Of a stretch of DNA of 46,505 nucleotides, positions 31,101 through 39,259 are shown piece after piece. Within the stretch, counting starts at the first letter, position 1. The number at the start of each line of letters is the position of its first letter. This DNA comes from Desulfovibrionaceae bacterium. GTDB taxonomy: Bacteria > Desulfobacterota > Desulfovibrionia > Desulfovibrionales > Desulfovibrionaceae. Where the stretch lies: NCBI GenBank assembly GCA_015709205.1, contig JACCQO010000025.1, forward strand, positions 1 through 46,505. The letters run 5' to 3'. Under the pieces are notes generated by a model. The model was not told the DNA's origin and ran no database searches. It saw only the letters and a list, made by a program, of their open reading frames with translations. The position numbers and the translations under genes are program-made.

Positions 31101-34004
31101 ATGGCCGCCCGCCGCCCACCCCTCGGCCGCCGCAGGCGCCAGGCCCCGCCCGGGGCCGAGGCCGTGCGTTCGCTCTTCTCCAAGTTCCGGCGCATCCTGG
31201 AGCTGAACACCCGCGCCCTGGAGACCATGGCCGAGATGGAGCGCGCCCTGGGCGGCGACTACATCTTCGACCAGGCCTTCCTGGAAAAGTCCGTGACCCG
31301 CCTGGCCACCCTGGCGCACCAGGTGGTCTACAGCCTCAACGCCCTGTCCGGCGACCGCCACCTGGCCCTGCTGGACCGCTACCAGGCCGTGCGCACCGCG
31401 CTGCTGGACGTGCTCGCGGGCGGCCTGGGCCCGGCGGCCGGGGCCCTGGTCCTGGACCTGGACGAGGTGCACTGGGAGATGGCCCCGCTCACCGGGCTGC
31501 GCGCCGTGTGCCTGGCCGAGGCGCGCCGCCAGGCCGGAGTGCTCGGGGTGCGGCCGCCGGACGGCTTCGTGGTCACGGCGGCCGGGTGCGCGGCGCTGCT
31601 GGAGGTTCCGGGCGCGGGCGGCGGCGCGGGCGGCGGCGCAGGCAGGGGCACGGTCGAGAGCGTGGCCGACCATCTGGCCGGGCTGGCGCGCGAGGGCGTG
31701 GCTGGGCCCGGGCTGGCGGCCATGGCCGCGCGGCTGGTGCGCAGGGTCGAGGTCCCCGAAGCGCTGGCGCGGGCCCTGGCCGACGGGGTGCGCGATCTTT
31801 TCGCCCGGCGCGGCGGGCCGTGCGCCCTGCACGTGGCCGTCGGCCCGGCAGGCGGCGGCCACGGGGCGCGGGCCGCGTGGACCGCGCCGGGCCGCCGCCG
31901 CGCGAACGTGGCCCCGGAGGACCTGCACGCGGCCCTGCTGGACTGTTTGGCGGACGGCGTGGCCGAGGCCCTGGAGCGGGCGGACGGTGCGCCCGGCGCG
32001 CCCGATGCGCTCGCTACGGCCGGTGCCGACGGCGCGCCGCTCCTCGGGCAGTGGGCCGTGGCCGTGACCGCCTGGGAACCGGGCCGCGCGGCCGGGCGCG
32101 TGCGCACCCTGACGGCGGCCCCGGGCGGCCGCGACGCCGTGGAGGTGCTCGTGGGCCCGGCCGAGGCCCCGGGGACTCTGGGCCTGGACGCGGCGGCCGA
32201 ATCTCCGGTGCCGGGAGGCGGGCCGGGAGGGGCCGGGTCCGAGGCCGGAACCGGGGCCGGGGCCGAGCCTGAGGCCGGGCCCGTGGAACGCTACCTGCTG
32301 CGGCGCACCCCGCCGCACGAACTGGTCTTTTCGCGCATCGCGCCCAAGCCCCTGGAATCGGCCCGGCGCACCCTGGCCAGCCTGGCCGCGGGCGAGGGGC
32401 TGCGCCCGGGCGCGGCGCTGCTGTCCCTGGCGCGGCTCACCGGGCTGGCTGCGGCGGCCATGGGGCTGGAGCGGCTGCTCGGCCTGCCCCAGGAAATCCT
32501 GTTTACGGACAACGGCCGCGACGGCGCGGCCGTGCTCGACGTGCGCCCCCTGCCCAGCGCCTGGGGCGAGGAGCCCTCGGCCGCGGAGCTGGAGGCCCTG
32601 GAGCGCGAGCTGGCCGGGGCGCGGGTGCTGCTTTCCGGCGGCGAGACCGCGCAGTCCGGCGTGGCCGCGGGCCGCGTGGTGCACGTGGACGCGGAGACCC
32701 CGGCCGAGACGTTTCCCCTGGGCGGCGTGGCCGTGGCGCGTTTCGCCGCGCCGCAGCTCAGCCCGCTGCTGCGCCGCGCCGCGGCCCTGGTCACCGAGGT
32801 GGGCGGGACCATGGGCCACCTGGCGACCATCGCCCGCGAATACCGCGTGCCCGCCGTGGTCGGCGCGTCCGGCGCGTTGGCCCGGCTGCCCCAGGGCGCG
32901 GAGGTCACCGTGGACGCCGAGGAGGACGTGGTCTACGCTGGCGCGTTGCAGGCCCTGCTGCGCTTCCGCGCCTCGGGCGTGGAGCTCTACCCCACGGACC
33001 CGGAATACGTGCGGCTGCGTCTGCTGCTGCGGCTGATCACCCCCCTGCACCTGCTGGACCCCGAGTCTCCGGAGTTCGCGCCCGAACACTGCCGCAGCGT
33101 GCACGACCTGATCCACTTCGCGCACGAGCGCGCCGTGGGCGAGCTGCTGGACATGCAGGCGCGCCTGGAGCGGCGGGGCGGCGGCGCGCACGTGCTGCGC
33201 GCGCGGCGGCTGGACCTGGACGTGCCCCTGGACGTGCGCGTGCTCGACGTGGAGGGCGCGACCATCGCGCCGCTGGAGGCCGATACGGCGGATTCCGGGC
33301 CGCTGACCCTGGACCGGGTCCGCTGCATCCCCCTGCGCGCCTTTGCGCGCGGGCTGTCGCTGACCGGGATGTGGAACGACGAGCCGCGCGACCTGCGGCT
33401 GCGCGACGTGTTCCTGGCCATGGGCCGCAACACCGCCGTGCTCCCGGGCCAGACGCCCTTCGCCGGGCGGAACCTGGCCATCGTGGGCGGCTCCTATCTG
33501 AATCTCAGCCTGCGTCTCGGCTACCACTTCAGCGTGGTGGACGCCTTCGTTGCCGACAACGCGGACCAGAACACCGTGTATTTCCGCTTCGTGGGCGGCC
33601 TGGCCGATGAGCGCCGCCGCCGCCGCCGCGCCGAGCTGATCCGCACGATCCTGGACGGCCTGGAGTTCAGCGTGGCGGTCAAGGGCGACCTGGTGGTCGG
33701 GCGGCGCAAGTACGGCGAGCGCGCGGCCATGGAAGCCGTGCTCGCGCGCTTGGGCGCGCTCACGGCCTTCACCCGCCAGCTCGACGTGGCCATGCGCGAG
33801 GAGGACGACGTGCGGCGGCTCTCGGATCTCTTCGTGGACCGGCTCCTGGGGCGCGGCGCGGAGACGGCGAACGAGCCCGATCCGAACGCGACCGGCACGA
33901 ACGCGACCGGCACGAACGCGACCGGCACGAACGCGACCGGCACGAACGCGATCGACACGAGCGAGTCCGGCACGAACGCGCGGCCAAAGGACGGGCGGCC
34001 GTGA
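31101..34004 (+). CDS. PEP-synthase-like paralogue 2, with degenerate ATP-grasp region
   Basis: A 967-aa paralogue. The N-terminal helical domain (FRRILELNTRALETM, GGDYIFDQAF) and the C-terminal shared domain (EHCRSVHDLIHFAHERA, GGSYLNLSLRLGYHFS) align well with the neighbours, and the mobile domain keeps His573 in GGTMGHLATIAREYRVP. The nucleotide-binding part does not: the RSS motif is replaced by an Ala/Gly/Arg-rich stretch around residues 235-280, and the QDxEW block reads QEILFTDNG. Long Ala/Gly-rich low-complexity inserts occur (about 170-182 and 360-392), and the tail is a 15-bp minisatellite (NATGT repeats). Probably a pseudo-enzyme that receives phosphate from a partner or acts as scaffold. 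Confidence 0.82.
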   Translation: MAARRPPLGRRRRQAPPGAEAVRSLFSKFRRILELNTRALETMAEMERALGGDYIFDQAFLEKSVTRLATLAHQVVYSLNALSGDRHLALLDRYQAVRTALLDVLAGGLGPAAGALVLDLDEVHWEMAPLTGLRAVCLAEARRQAGVLGVRPPDGFVVTAAGCAALLEVPGAGGGAGGGAGRGTVESVADHLAGLAREGVAGPGLAAMAARLVRRVEVPEALARALADGVRDLFARRGGPCALHVAVGPAGGGHGARAAWTAPGRRRANVAPEDLHAALLDCLADGVAEALERADGAPGAPDALATAGADGAPLLGQWAVAVTAWEPGRAAGRVRTLTAAPGGRDAVEVLVGPAEAPGTLGLDAAAESPVPGGGPGGAGSEAGTGAGAEPEAGPVERYLLRRTPPHELVFSRIAPKPLESARRTLASLAAGEGLRPGAALLSLARLTGLAAAAMGLERLLGLPQEILFTDNGRDGAAVLDVRPLPSAWGEEPSAAELEALERELAGARVLLSGGETAQSGVAAGRVVHVDAETPAETFPLGGVAVARFAAPQLSPLLRRAAALVTEVGGTMGHLATIAREYRVPAVVGASGALARLPQGAEVTVDAEEDVVYAGALQALLRFRASGVELYPTDPEYVRLRLLLRLITPLHLLDPESPEFAPEHCRSVHDLIHFAHERAVGELLDMQARLERRGGGAHVLRARRLDLDVPLDVRVLDVEGATIAPLEADTADSGPLTLDRVRCIPLRAFARGLSLTGMWNDEPRDLRLRDVFLAMGRNTAVLPGQTPFAGRNLAIVGGSYLNLSLRLGYHFSVVDAFVADNADQNTVYFRFVGGLADERRRRRRAELIRTILDGLEFSVAVKGDLVVGRRKYGERAAMEAVLARLGALTAFTRQLDVAMREEDDVRRLSDLFVDRLLGRGAETANEPDPNATGTNATGTNATGTNATGTNAIDTSESGTNARPKDGRP
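33885..33974 (+). repeat. 15-bp in-frame tandem repeat in the tail of paralogue 2
   Basis: Four exact copies of AACGCGACCGGCACG (33885-33944) are followed by two degenerate copies, encoding NATGT-NATGT-NATGT-NATGT-NAIDT-SESGT. It lies 30 bp before the next start codon. Frame-neutral slippage could vary the linker length between strains. Confidence 0.92.
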
Positions 34005-36706
34005 CCCTCCATCCCCTGCAAAAGGCCGCGCGCGCCGCGCAGCGGCTGGCCGGGGCCTGGTCCGCGCGCCGCCGCCGCCGCGCCGAGGCCGTGCTCGACG
34101 AGCTCAAGCTCCGCTACCACGCCTTCCGCGCGCTCCTGGCGGACAACGACCGCGCCCTGGACCTGCTCAACGACCTGGACGTGAAGACGCGCACGGCCGC
34201 GCGCGGCGGCGCGGCGCTCTCCGGCGAGATCGAGGAGCTGCTGCACGTGACCTACGAGATGGTCGATGGCCTGAACCGGCTGGACGAGTTTCGCCACGAA
34301 TCCCTCTACGAGCGCCACGAGCGGCTCGCCGAGCGCATCCGCGCCCTGGCGAGCGCGACCTCGCCCCGGGCCCGGGAGGCCGCGCCCTGCGTGCCGCTTT
34401 CCGCCCTGGGCCTGCGGGACCGCGCCCTGGCGGGCGGCAAGGCCGCGGCCCTGGGGCGCATGGCGCGCACCGGGCTGCCCGTGCCCGAGGGCTTCGCCAT
34501 CACGGCCGACGCCGGGCGGCGGCTGCTCATGGACACCGGGCTGAGCTTCGCCCTGCGCAACCGGCTGCGGCGGCTGGAGGGCGAGCCGCCGAGCCCGGCC
34601 CAGGTGCGCGAGCACGCCGACGCCATGGGGCGCGAGATCATGGCCGCGGCGCTGCCCGAGCCGCTGCGCGCGGCCATCGCCGAGGCCTACGCGGCCCTGC
34701 GCGGGCCGGACGGCGCGGACGCGCCCGTGTCCGTGCGCTCCAGCGCCGTGGTCGAGGACGGGGCCGAGCACTCCTTTGCCGGGCAGTTCGAGAGCGTGCT
34801 CAACGTGGTCGGCGTCGAGGGAGTGGTCGCGGCCTACAAGAAGGTCCTGGCCAGCAATTGCAACGGCCGCTCCATCGTCTACCGGCTGCACCACGGGTTG
34901 CCCCTGGCGGATTTCGACATGGCCGTGCTCGTGCAGCGCATGGTGGACGCGCGCGCGGCCGGGGTGCTCTTCACCGTGGACCCGCGCGACGGCGCGGGCG
35001 GCCGCATGCTCCTGAGCGCGGCCCCGGGCGTGGGCGTGGGCGTGGTGGACGGCGACGCGCCCGTGGACGTGTACGCCCCGCCGCGCGCCGACCCGGACGG
35101 GGACGTGGAGCGCCGCGTGGCGCACAAGGACGTGCGCCAGGTCTGCGCCGGGGGCGGGGGGTTGCGCGCCGAGCCCGTGCCCGAGGCCGAGGCCGACGCG
35201 CCCCTGCTGGACGAATCCGAGGTGCGCGCGCTGGCCGGGTTCGGGCGGCTGGCCGAGAGCCTGTTCGGCGGGCCGCAGGACCTGGAATGGGCCGTGGACC
35301 GCGCCGGGCGGCCCTGGCTGCTGCAGTCGCGGCCCCTGCGGTTGCCGCCGCGCTCCGGCGCGCGGCCGCAACCGCTGCACGGGCGCACGCTCTTTTCGGG
35401 CGGCACGCCGTCCTCGCCCGGGCGGTGCATCGGCCGGGTCCGGCTGGTGCGCGACGCGGCCGACCTGGAGCGGCCCGCGCAGGGGCCGGAGGTGGCCGTG
35501 ATGCACCAGAGCCTGGTGCGCGCGGCGCGTTTCCTTCCAGTCTTTGCAGGCGTGGTCGTGGAGCTGGGCAACCCGGCGGACCATCTTTCCTCGGTGGCGC
35601 GCGAATACGCTCGGCCCATGCTCTGCGGTGCGGCCGGGATCATGGGGATTCTGTCGGAGGGCCGCTGGGTGCTGCTCGACGTGGAGGCCGGGGTGGTCCA
35701 GGAGGTGGACGAGGCCCTGGGGCTCGAGGCCGAATCCGTGTGGCGCGCGGAGCAGGCCCGGCCCTTGGCCGAGGGCGCGGCGTCCGGAGCGGCTTCGGGG
35801 AACCCGGCCCTGTCGCCGGAACTCGACGAACTGCGCTCCCTGCTCGTGCGCCTGAACCTCACGGACGCCTACGGCCCGACGTTCTCGATCATGGAGTGCC
35901 GCTCCCTGCACGACGTGGTGCGCTACGCACACGAAAAGGCCGTGCTGGCCATGTTCGAGGGCGGCGACCTGATGCTCGACGAGGCCGAATCCCTGGTGCA
36001 CCGGCTGGACGCGGGCATCCCCTTCCATTTCTTCATCATCGACCTGGGCGGCGGCCTGGGGCCGGACGTGGCGTCCATGAAGATCTCCATCGAGGACGTG
36101 CGCTCCCAGCCGTTCCTGGCCCTGTGGCAGGGCATCACCGCGCCGGGCCTGGCCTGGAACCGGCCGCCCCCGGCCGCCAACCTCTCGGGCCTGTTCGCGC
36201 GCAACCTGGTGGACGCGGGCGGCGCGCGGCCCCTGGGCTCCTTCAACTACGCCCTGGTCACGCGCGACTACCTGAACCTCAACGCGCGCGTGGACTACCA
36301 CTTCGCCATGGTCGATGCCGTGTGCGGGCCCGTGGCGCGGGAGAACTACGTGCGCTTCCGCTTCAAGGGCGGCGGCGCGGAGCTGCGCCAGCGCGAGCGC
36401 CGCGCGCGCTTCCTGGCCCTGGTGCTGCGCGAGCACGGTTTCTTCACGGACCGGCGCGGCGACCTGCTGACCGCCTCCCTGGCCGACGCGGACCGCGAGG
36501 CCGCCACCGGACGGCTGAACATGCTCGGCCGTCTGCTCTGCTTCAGCCGTCTGCTGGACGCGGGCATGCTCGACGAAAAGGCCCCGGAGCGCGTGGCCGA
36601 GGCCTTTTTGCGCGGCGACTACGCCCTGGCCAACCTGAGCGGGACGGACGACGCGGCGGACGCGGAGCCGGAGGCCGGGCAGGGCGGCGGCGCGATTGCG
36701 CCGTAG
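34001..36706 (+). CDS. PEP-synthase-like paralogue 3
   Basis: A 901-aa paralogue starting at GTG 34001, overlapping the previous stop (GTGA). The N-terminal helical domain (YHAFRALLADNDRALDLL) is followed by an intact ATP-grasp: VSVRSSAVVEDGAEHSFAGQ with Arg246, and QDLEWAVDRAGRPWLLQSRP. The mobile domain carries His528 in GNPADHLSSVAREYARP, with Asp rather than the Gly/Cys that usually precedes the histidine. The C-terminal domain again matches the siblings (MECRSLHDVVRYAHEKA, TRDYLNLNARVDYHFAMV), and no PEP/pyruvate barrel is present. Last gene of the sigma-54 operon; it ends 7 bp from the convergent phosphatase gene with no obvious terminator between them. Confidence 0.84.
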   Translation: MTLHPLQKAARAAQRLAGAWSARRRRRAEAVLDELKLRYHAFRALLADNDRALDLLNDLDVKTRTAARGGAALSGEIEELLHVTYEMVDGLNRLDEFRHESLYERHERLAERIRALASATSPRAREAAPCVPLSALGLRDRALAGGKAAALGRMARTGLPVPEGFAITADAGRRLLMDTGLSFALRNRLRRLEGEPPSPAQVREHADAMGREIMAAALPEPLRAAIAEAYAALRGPDGADAPVSVRSSAVVEDGAEHSFAGQFESVLNVVGVEGVVAAYKKVLASNCNGRSIVYRLHHGLPLADFDMAVLVQRMVDARAAGVLFTVDPRDGAGGRMLLSAAPGVGVGVVDGDAPVDVYAPPRADPDGDVERRVAHKDVRQVCAGGGGLRAEPVPEAEADAPLLDESEVRALAGFGRLAESLFGGPQDLEWAVDRAGRPWLLQSRPLRLPPRSGARPQPLHGRTLFSGGTPSSPGRCIGRVRLVRDAADLERPAQGPEVAVMHQSLVRAARFLPVFAGVVVELGNPADHLSSVAREYARPMLCGAAGIMGILSEGRWVLLDVEAGVVQEVDEALGLEAESVWRAEQARPLAEGAASGAASGNPALSPELDELRSLLVRLNLTDAYGPTFSIMECRSLHDVVRYAHEKAVLAMFEGGDLMLDEAESLVHRLDAGIPFHFFIIDLGGGLGPDVASMKISIEDVRSQPFLALWQGITAPGLAWNRPPPAANLSGLFARNLVDAGGARPLGSFNYALVTRDYLNLNARVDYHFAMVDAVCGPVARENYVRFRFKGGGAELRQRERRARFLALVLREHGFFTDRRGDLLTASLADADREAATGRLNMLGRLLCFSRLLDAGMLDEKAPERVAEAFLRGDYALANLSGTDDAADAEPEAGQGGGAIAP

Positions 36707-36713
36707 CCCACGA

Positions 36714-37505
36714 TCAAGCGTGATAGAAACGCAGTTCGCCCGAACCGGGCGGCACGGGCAGTTCCACGGCCGTGAGCAGGTTGCCGTACACCGCGCCCGT
36801 GTCGATGCCGATGCGCAGTTCGCTGACGAACGGGGTCTCGAAGACCGTGTGTCCGAAGACCACGGGTTCGCCCAGCTCCCCCGGCTCGTGCAGGAAGAGT
36901 TCGCGGATGCCCAGCAGGGTTTCCGTGGGGCTGTCCTCCGGTGCCTTGTCCGGCGAGACCCCGGCGTGCACGAAGAAGTAGCCGCCCTGGCGGTGGAAGG
37001 GTTTCAGGCGCTCCAGGAAATCCAGGTGGTCCGGGGGCAGGAAGGACAGGGAGCGCAGGGCGTGCGGCGGCGCGCCGTAGCTGTCCAGGGTGGCCTGCAC
37101 GCCCTGGGCCCGCAGGGTGGCCAGGAGGTCCAGGTCGCCGGAGCGCGCGTATTCCAGCAGGAGCCATTCGTGGTTGCCGAGCAGGAACACGGCCCCGGGG
37201 CAGCGCGTCCCGAAGTCCAGCAGGGTCTCGATCACCCGCCGCGACTGCGGCCCCCGGTTGATGTAGTCCCCCAGAAAGACCACGGCGTCCGTGGCCGTGT
37301 TCACGGGCAGCCGCTCCAGCAGGCGCGCGAGCTTGGCGTGCGCCCCGTGCACGTCGCCCACGGCGAAGAGGCGGCCTTCCTGGACGGGATCGGGGACGGG
37401 ATCCGGGGCGGGCGTGGCGTCGGGCATCGCGTCGGGCATCGCGCCGGGCGCGGAAACGGGCGCGGAAACGGGCGCGGAACCCGGGGGGCGGGTGGTGTCG
37501 GTCAT
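36714..37505 (-). CDS. PPP-family metallophosphatase (serine/threonine phosphatase-like)
   Basis: A 263-aa calcineurin-like phosphoesterase with the full PPP signature: GDVHG (50-54), GDYINRG (79-85), GNHEW (110-114) and a later FVHAG and GHT, giving the di-metal site. The spacing fits bacterial protein phosphatases of the PrpA/ApaH type; ApaH itself is less likely because of length and the YINRG variant. Residues 1-42 are a low-complexity Pro/Ala tail built from short repeats (APVS, AMPD, PDPV). The ATG at 37505 is the only early start. It faces the PEP-synthase-like operon, and its target could be phosphorylated proteins of that system, but this is only positional. Confidence 0.85.
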   Translation of the reverse strand: MTDTTRPPGSAPVSAPVSAPGAMPDAMPDATPAPDPVPDPVQEGRLFAVGDVHGAHAKLARLLERLPVNTATDAVVFLGDYINRGPQSRRVIETLLDFGTRCPGAVFLLGNHEWLLLEYARSGDLDLLATLRAQGVQATLDSYGAPPHALRSLSFLPPDHLDFLERLKPFHRQGGYFFVHAGVSPDKAPEDSPTETLLGIRELFLHEPGELGEPVVFGHTVFETPFVSELRIGIDTGAVYGNLLTAVELPVPPGSGELRFYHA

Positions 37506-37848
37506 GGTCGTTTTCGGCTGCGCCGCCGCAAGGCCCCCGGTCCATCCGGCGGCGGGCGGCGCGCCCTGCGAGAGTGGGGCAAAGGGCGCGCGCGGTCAAG
37601 CGCCGGGCGCAACAGGGAATGCGGGATCGGGCGCGGAAAACAGGGCCGCCCCCGTTGCGTCCCGGCGCGGCAAGGGCTTGCCGTGGAACGGGCGGGGGCG
37701 GCCGGTCGTCGGGCTGCGTGCGGGGCGTGGGCGCGCCGCGCGGGGAGCCCGGATTTCGGCTGGGCGTCCGGGCCGCCTCGACGGCGGCGCAGGCCTTCCT
37801 GCGGCCGCGCGCCGGTGCTCGCGCCGGTGCAGAGCACCCGGCCGCGCG
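37506..37848. other. Non-coding gap between phosphatase and glycerate kinase genes
   Basis: No gene is supported in these 343 bp. There is an interrupted inverted repeat GGCCGCCCC...GGGGCGGCC (about 37646-37702) and the hairpin at 37812-37841. The promoter of the minus-strand phosphatase gene should lie here, but no consensus elements are clear in this very GC-rich DNA. Confidence 0.4.
37812..37841 (-). terminator. Terminator-like hairpin after the glycerate kinase gene
   Basis: CCGGTGCTC (37812-37820) pairs with GAGCACCCGG (37832-37841) with one bulge. It lies inside weaker GCGGCCG/CGGCCGC arms (37801-37807, 37839-37845). It begins just after the glycerate kinase stop (reading leftward). 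No T-tract is present, so termination may be inefficient or Rho-assisted. Confidence 0.5.
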
Positions 37849-39225
37849 TCAGTGCACGAGAATCACGTGCAGGTCGCAGACGTTGGTGTTCGTGGGCCCG
37901 GTCTTGTAGAGCCGCCCGATGCGCTCGAAGAAATGGTAGGAGTCGTTGGCGCGCAAGTATTCCTCGGGCGACAGGCGCGCGGCCTCGGCCTCGGCCAGCA
38001 CCTCCAGGGAGGCGAAGGCCCCGGCCGCGTCCGTGGGCCCGTCGTTGCCGTCCGTGGACGCCGCCAGGAAGGACACGCCCTGGAACAGTTCCGGGTGGCG
38101 GCGGATCTCGTTGAGAAAGACCAGGGCCATCTCCTGGTTGCGGCCGCCTTTGCCAGAGCCGGTCAGCCGCACCACGGGCTCGCCGCCCGAGAGGATGCAC
38201 GCGGGCCGCTTGGCGAGCATCTCGCCCATGGCCGTGTCCGAGGCCATGGCGGCCAGCATCCGGGCCGTCTCGTCGGCGTCGCCGGTGATGCGCGAGGTCA
38301 GGCAGACCAGGTTGTAGCCCAGGTGGGCGGCGGCCTCGCGCGCCGCGGCCAGGGCCCGGGAATTGGTGCCGATGAGCACGTTGGTGCACAGGGCCGTGGC
38401 CGCGGCGTCGGGCTTGAGCGTTTCCTCCAGCCGCCCGGCCGCGCCGTGGCGCAGGGTGTCCAGCACGGGCGCGGGAATTTCGTCGGCCACGCCGTACTTT
38501 TCCACGATGCCCAGGGCGTCGGCGAAGGTCGTGGGGTCCGGCGCGGTCAGGCCCGAGGCGATGCTGCTCAGGTCGTCGCCGATCACGTCCGAGAGGATGA
38601 AGTTGATGCTCCGGGCCGGGGCGATGTGCGTCAGGAGCCGCCCGCCCTTGAGCGCCGAGAGGTGCTTGCGGATGCAGTTGATCTCGTTGATCGTCGCGCC
38701 GCAGCGCAGCAGCGCGCGCGTGACCTCCTGCTTGTCCTGCAGGGTCAGCACGGTCCGCGCGCCGTCCAGCACGTAGGAAAGCGGCGCGGGCACCAGGGCC
38801 GAGCCCCCGCCCGAAACCAGGGTCACGACCAGGGTCTTCTCGTCGGCCCCGTCGGCCAGCTCCAGCAGGGCGCGCGCCCCTGCCACGCCGTTCTCGTCCG
38901 GCACCGGATGGGCCGACTCCATGGTCCGCACGCGTTCCAGCGCCACGGTGTGGCCGTACTTGACCACGATGCATCCCGCGCTGATGCGTTCGCCCAGGAT
39001 GTCCTCGAAGGCCCGGGCCATGGGCGCGGTGGCCTTGCCCGTGCCGAGCACGAGGATGCGCCCGAACGGGGCCAGGTCGATCTCGTGGCACTCGTCCTCC
39101 ATTTCCACGAGCAGCCGCCCGCCCTCCAGGCGGACGTGGTCCAGGATCATGCGGTAGGGGTCCACGCGGGCCAGGCCCGCCCGAAAGATGGTGTCGAGGT
39201 GTGCGGCGGCGGCATCGAAGTGCAT
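37849..39225 (-). CDS. Glycerate 2-kinase (MOFRL/GckA family)
   Basis: A 458-aa glycerate kinase of the type-II (MOFRL) family, which phosphorylates D-glycerate to 2-phosphoglycerate. Visible are GRILVLGTGKATAPMARAFE (N-terminal nucleotide site), TLVSGGGSALVPAP, NCIRKHLSALKGGRL, ILSDVIGDDLSSIASGLTAPDPTTF, and the C-terminal MOFRL block ILSGGEPVVRLTGSGKGGRNQE with ASTDGNDGPTDAAGA. Length is typical. Older annotations call this family hydroxypyruvate reductase (TtuD). It is the last gene of a minus-strand operon with a TRAP transporter, suggesting that the transported acid is glycerate or is converted to it. Confidence 0.9.
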   Translation of the reverse strand: MHFDAAAAHLDTIFRAGLARVDPYRMILDHVRLEGGRLLVEMEDECHEIDLAPFGRILVLGTGKATAPMARAFEDILGERISAGCIVVKYGHTVALERVRTMESAHPVPDENGVAGARALLELADGADEKTLVVTLVSGGGSALVPAPLSYVLDGARTVLTLQDKQEVTRALLRCGATINEINCIRKHLSALKGGRLLTHIAPARSINFILSDVIGDDLSSIASGLTAPDPTTFADALGIVEKYGVADEIPAPVLDTLRHGAAGRLEETLKPDAAATALCTNVLIGTNSRALAAAREAAAHLGYNLVCLTSRITGDADETARMLAAMASDTAMGEMLAKRPACILSGGEPVVRLTGSGKGGRNQEMALVFLNEIRRHPELFQGVSFLAASTDGNDGPTDAAGAFASLEVLAEAEAARLSPEEYLRANDSYHFFERIGRLYKTGPTNTNVCDLHVILVH

Positions 39226-39259
39226 GGGTGCTCCTTGGTCGGCGGTCGGTTGCGTCCGG

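Noticed and set aside
33885-33974. CRISPR-like array
   Set aside because: The units are 15 bp, directly adjacent, without spacers, and inside a coding frame.
27806-36706. Three genuine phosphoenolpyruvate synthases
   Set aside because: The PEP/pyruvate-binding C-terminal barrel motifs are missing in all three and ATP-binding residues are lost in the second.
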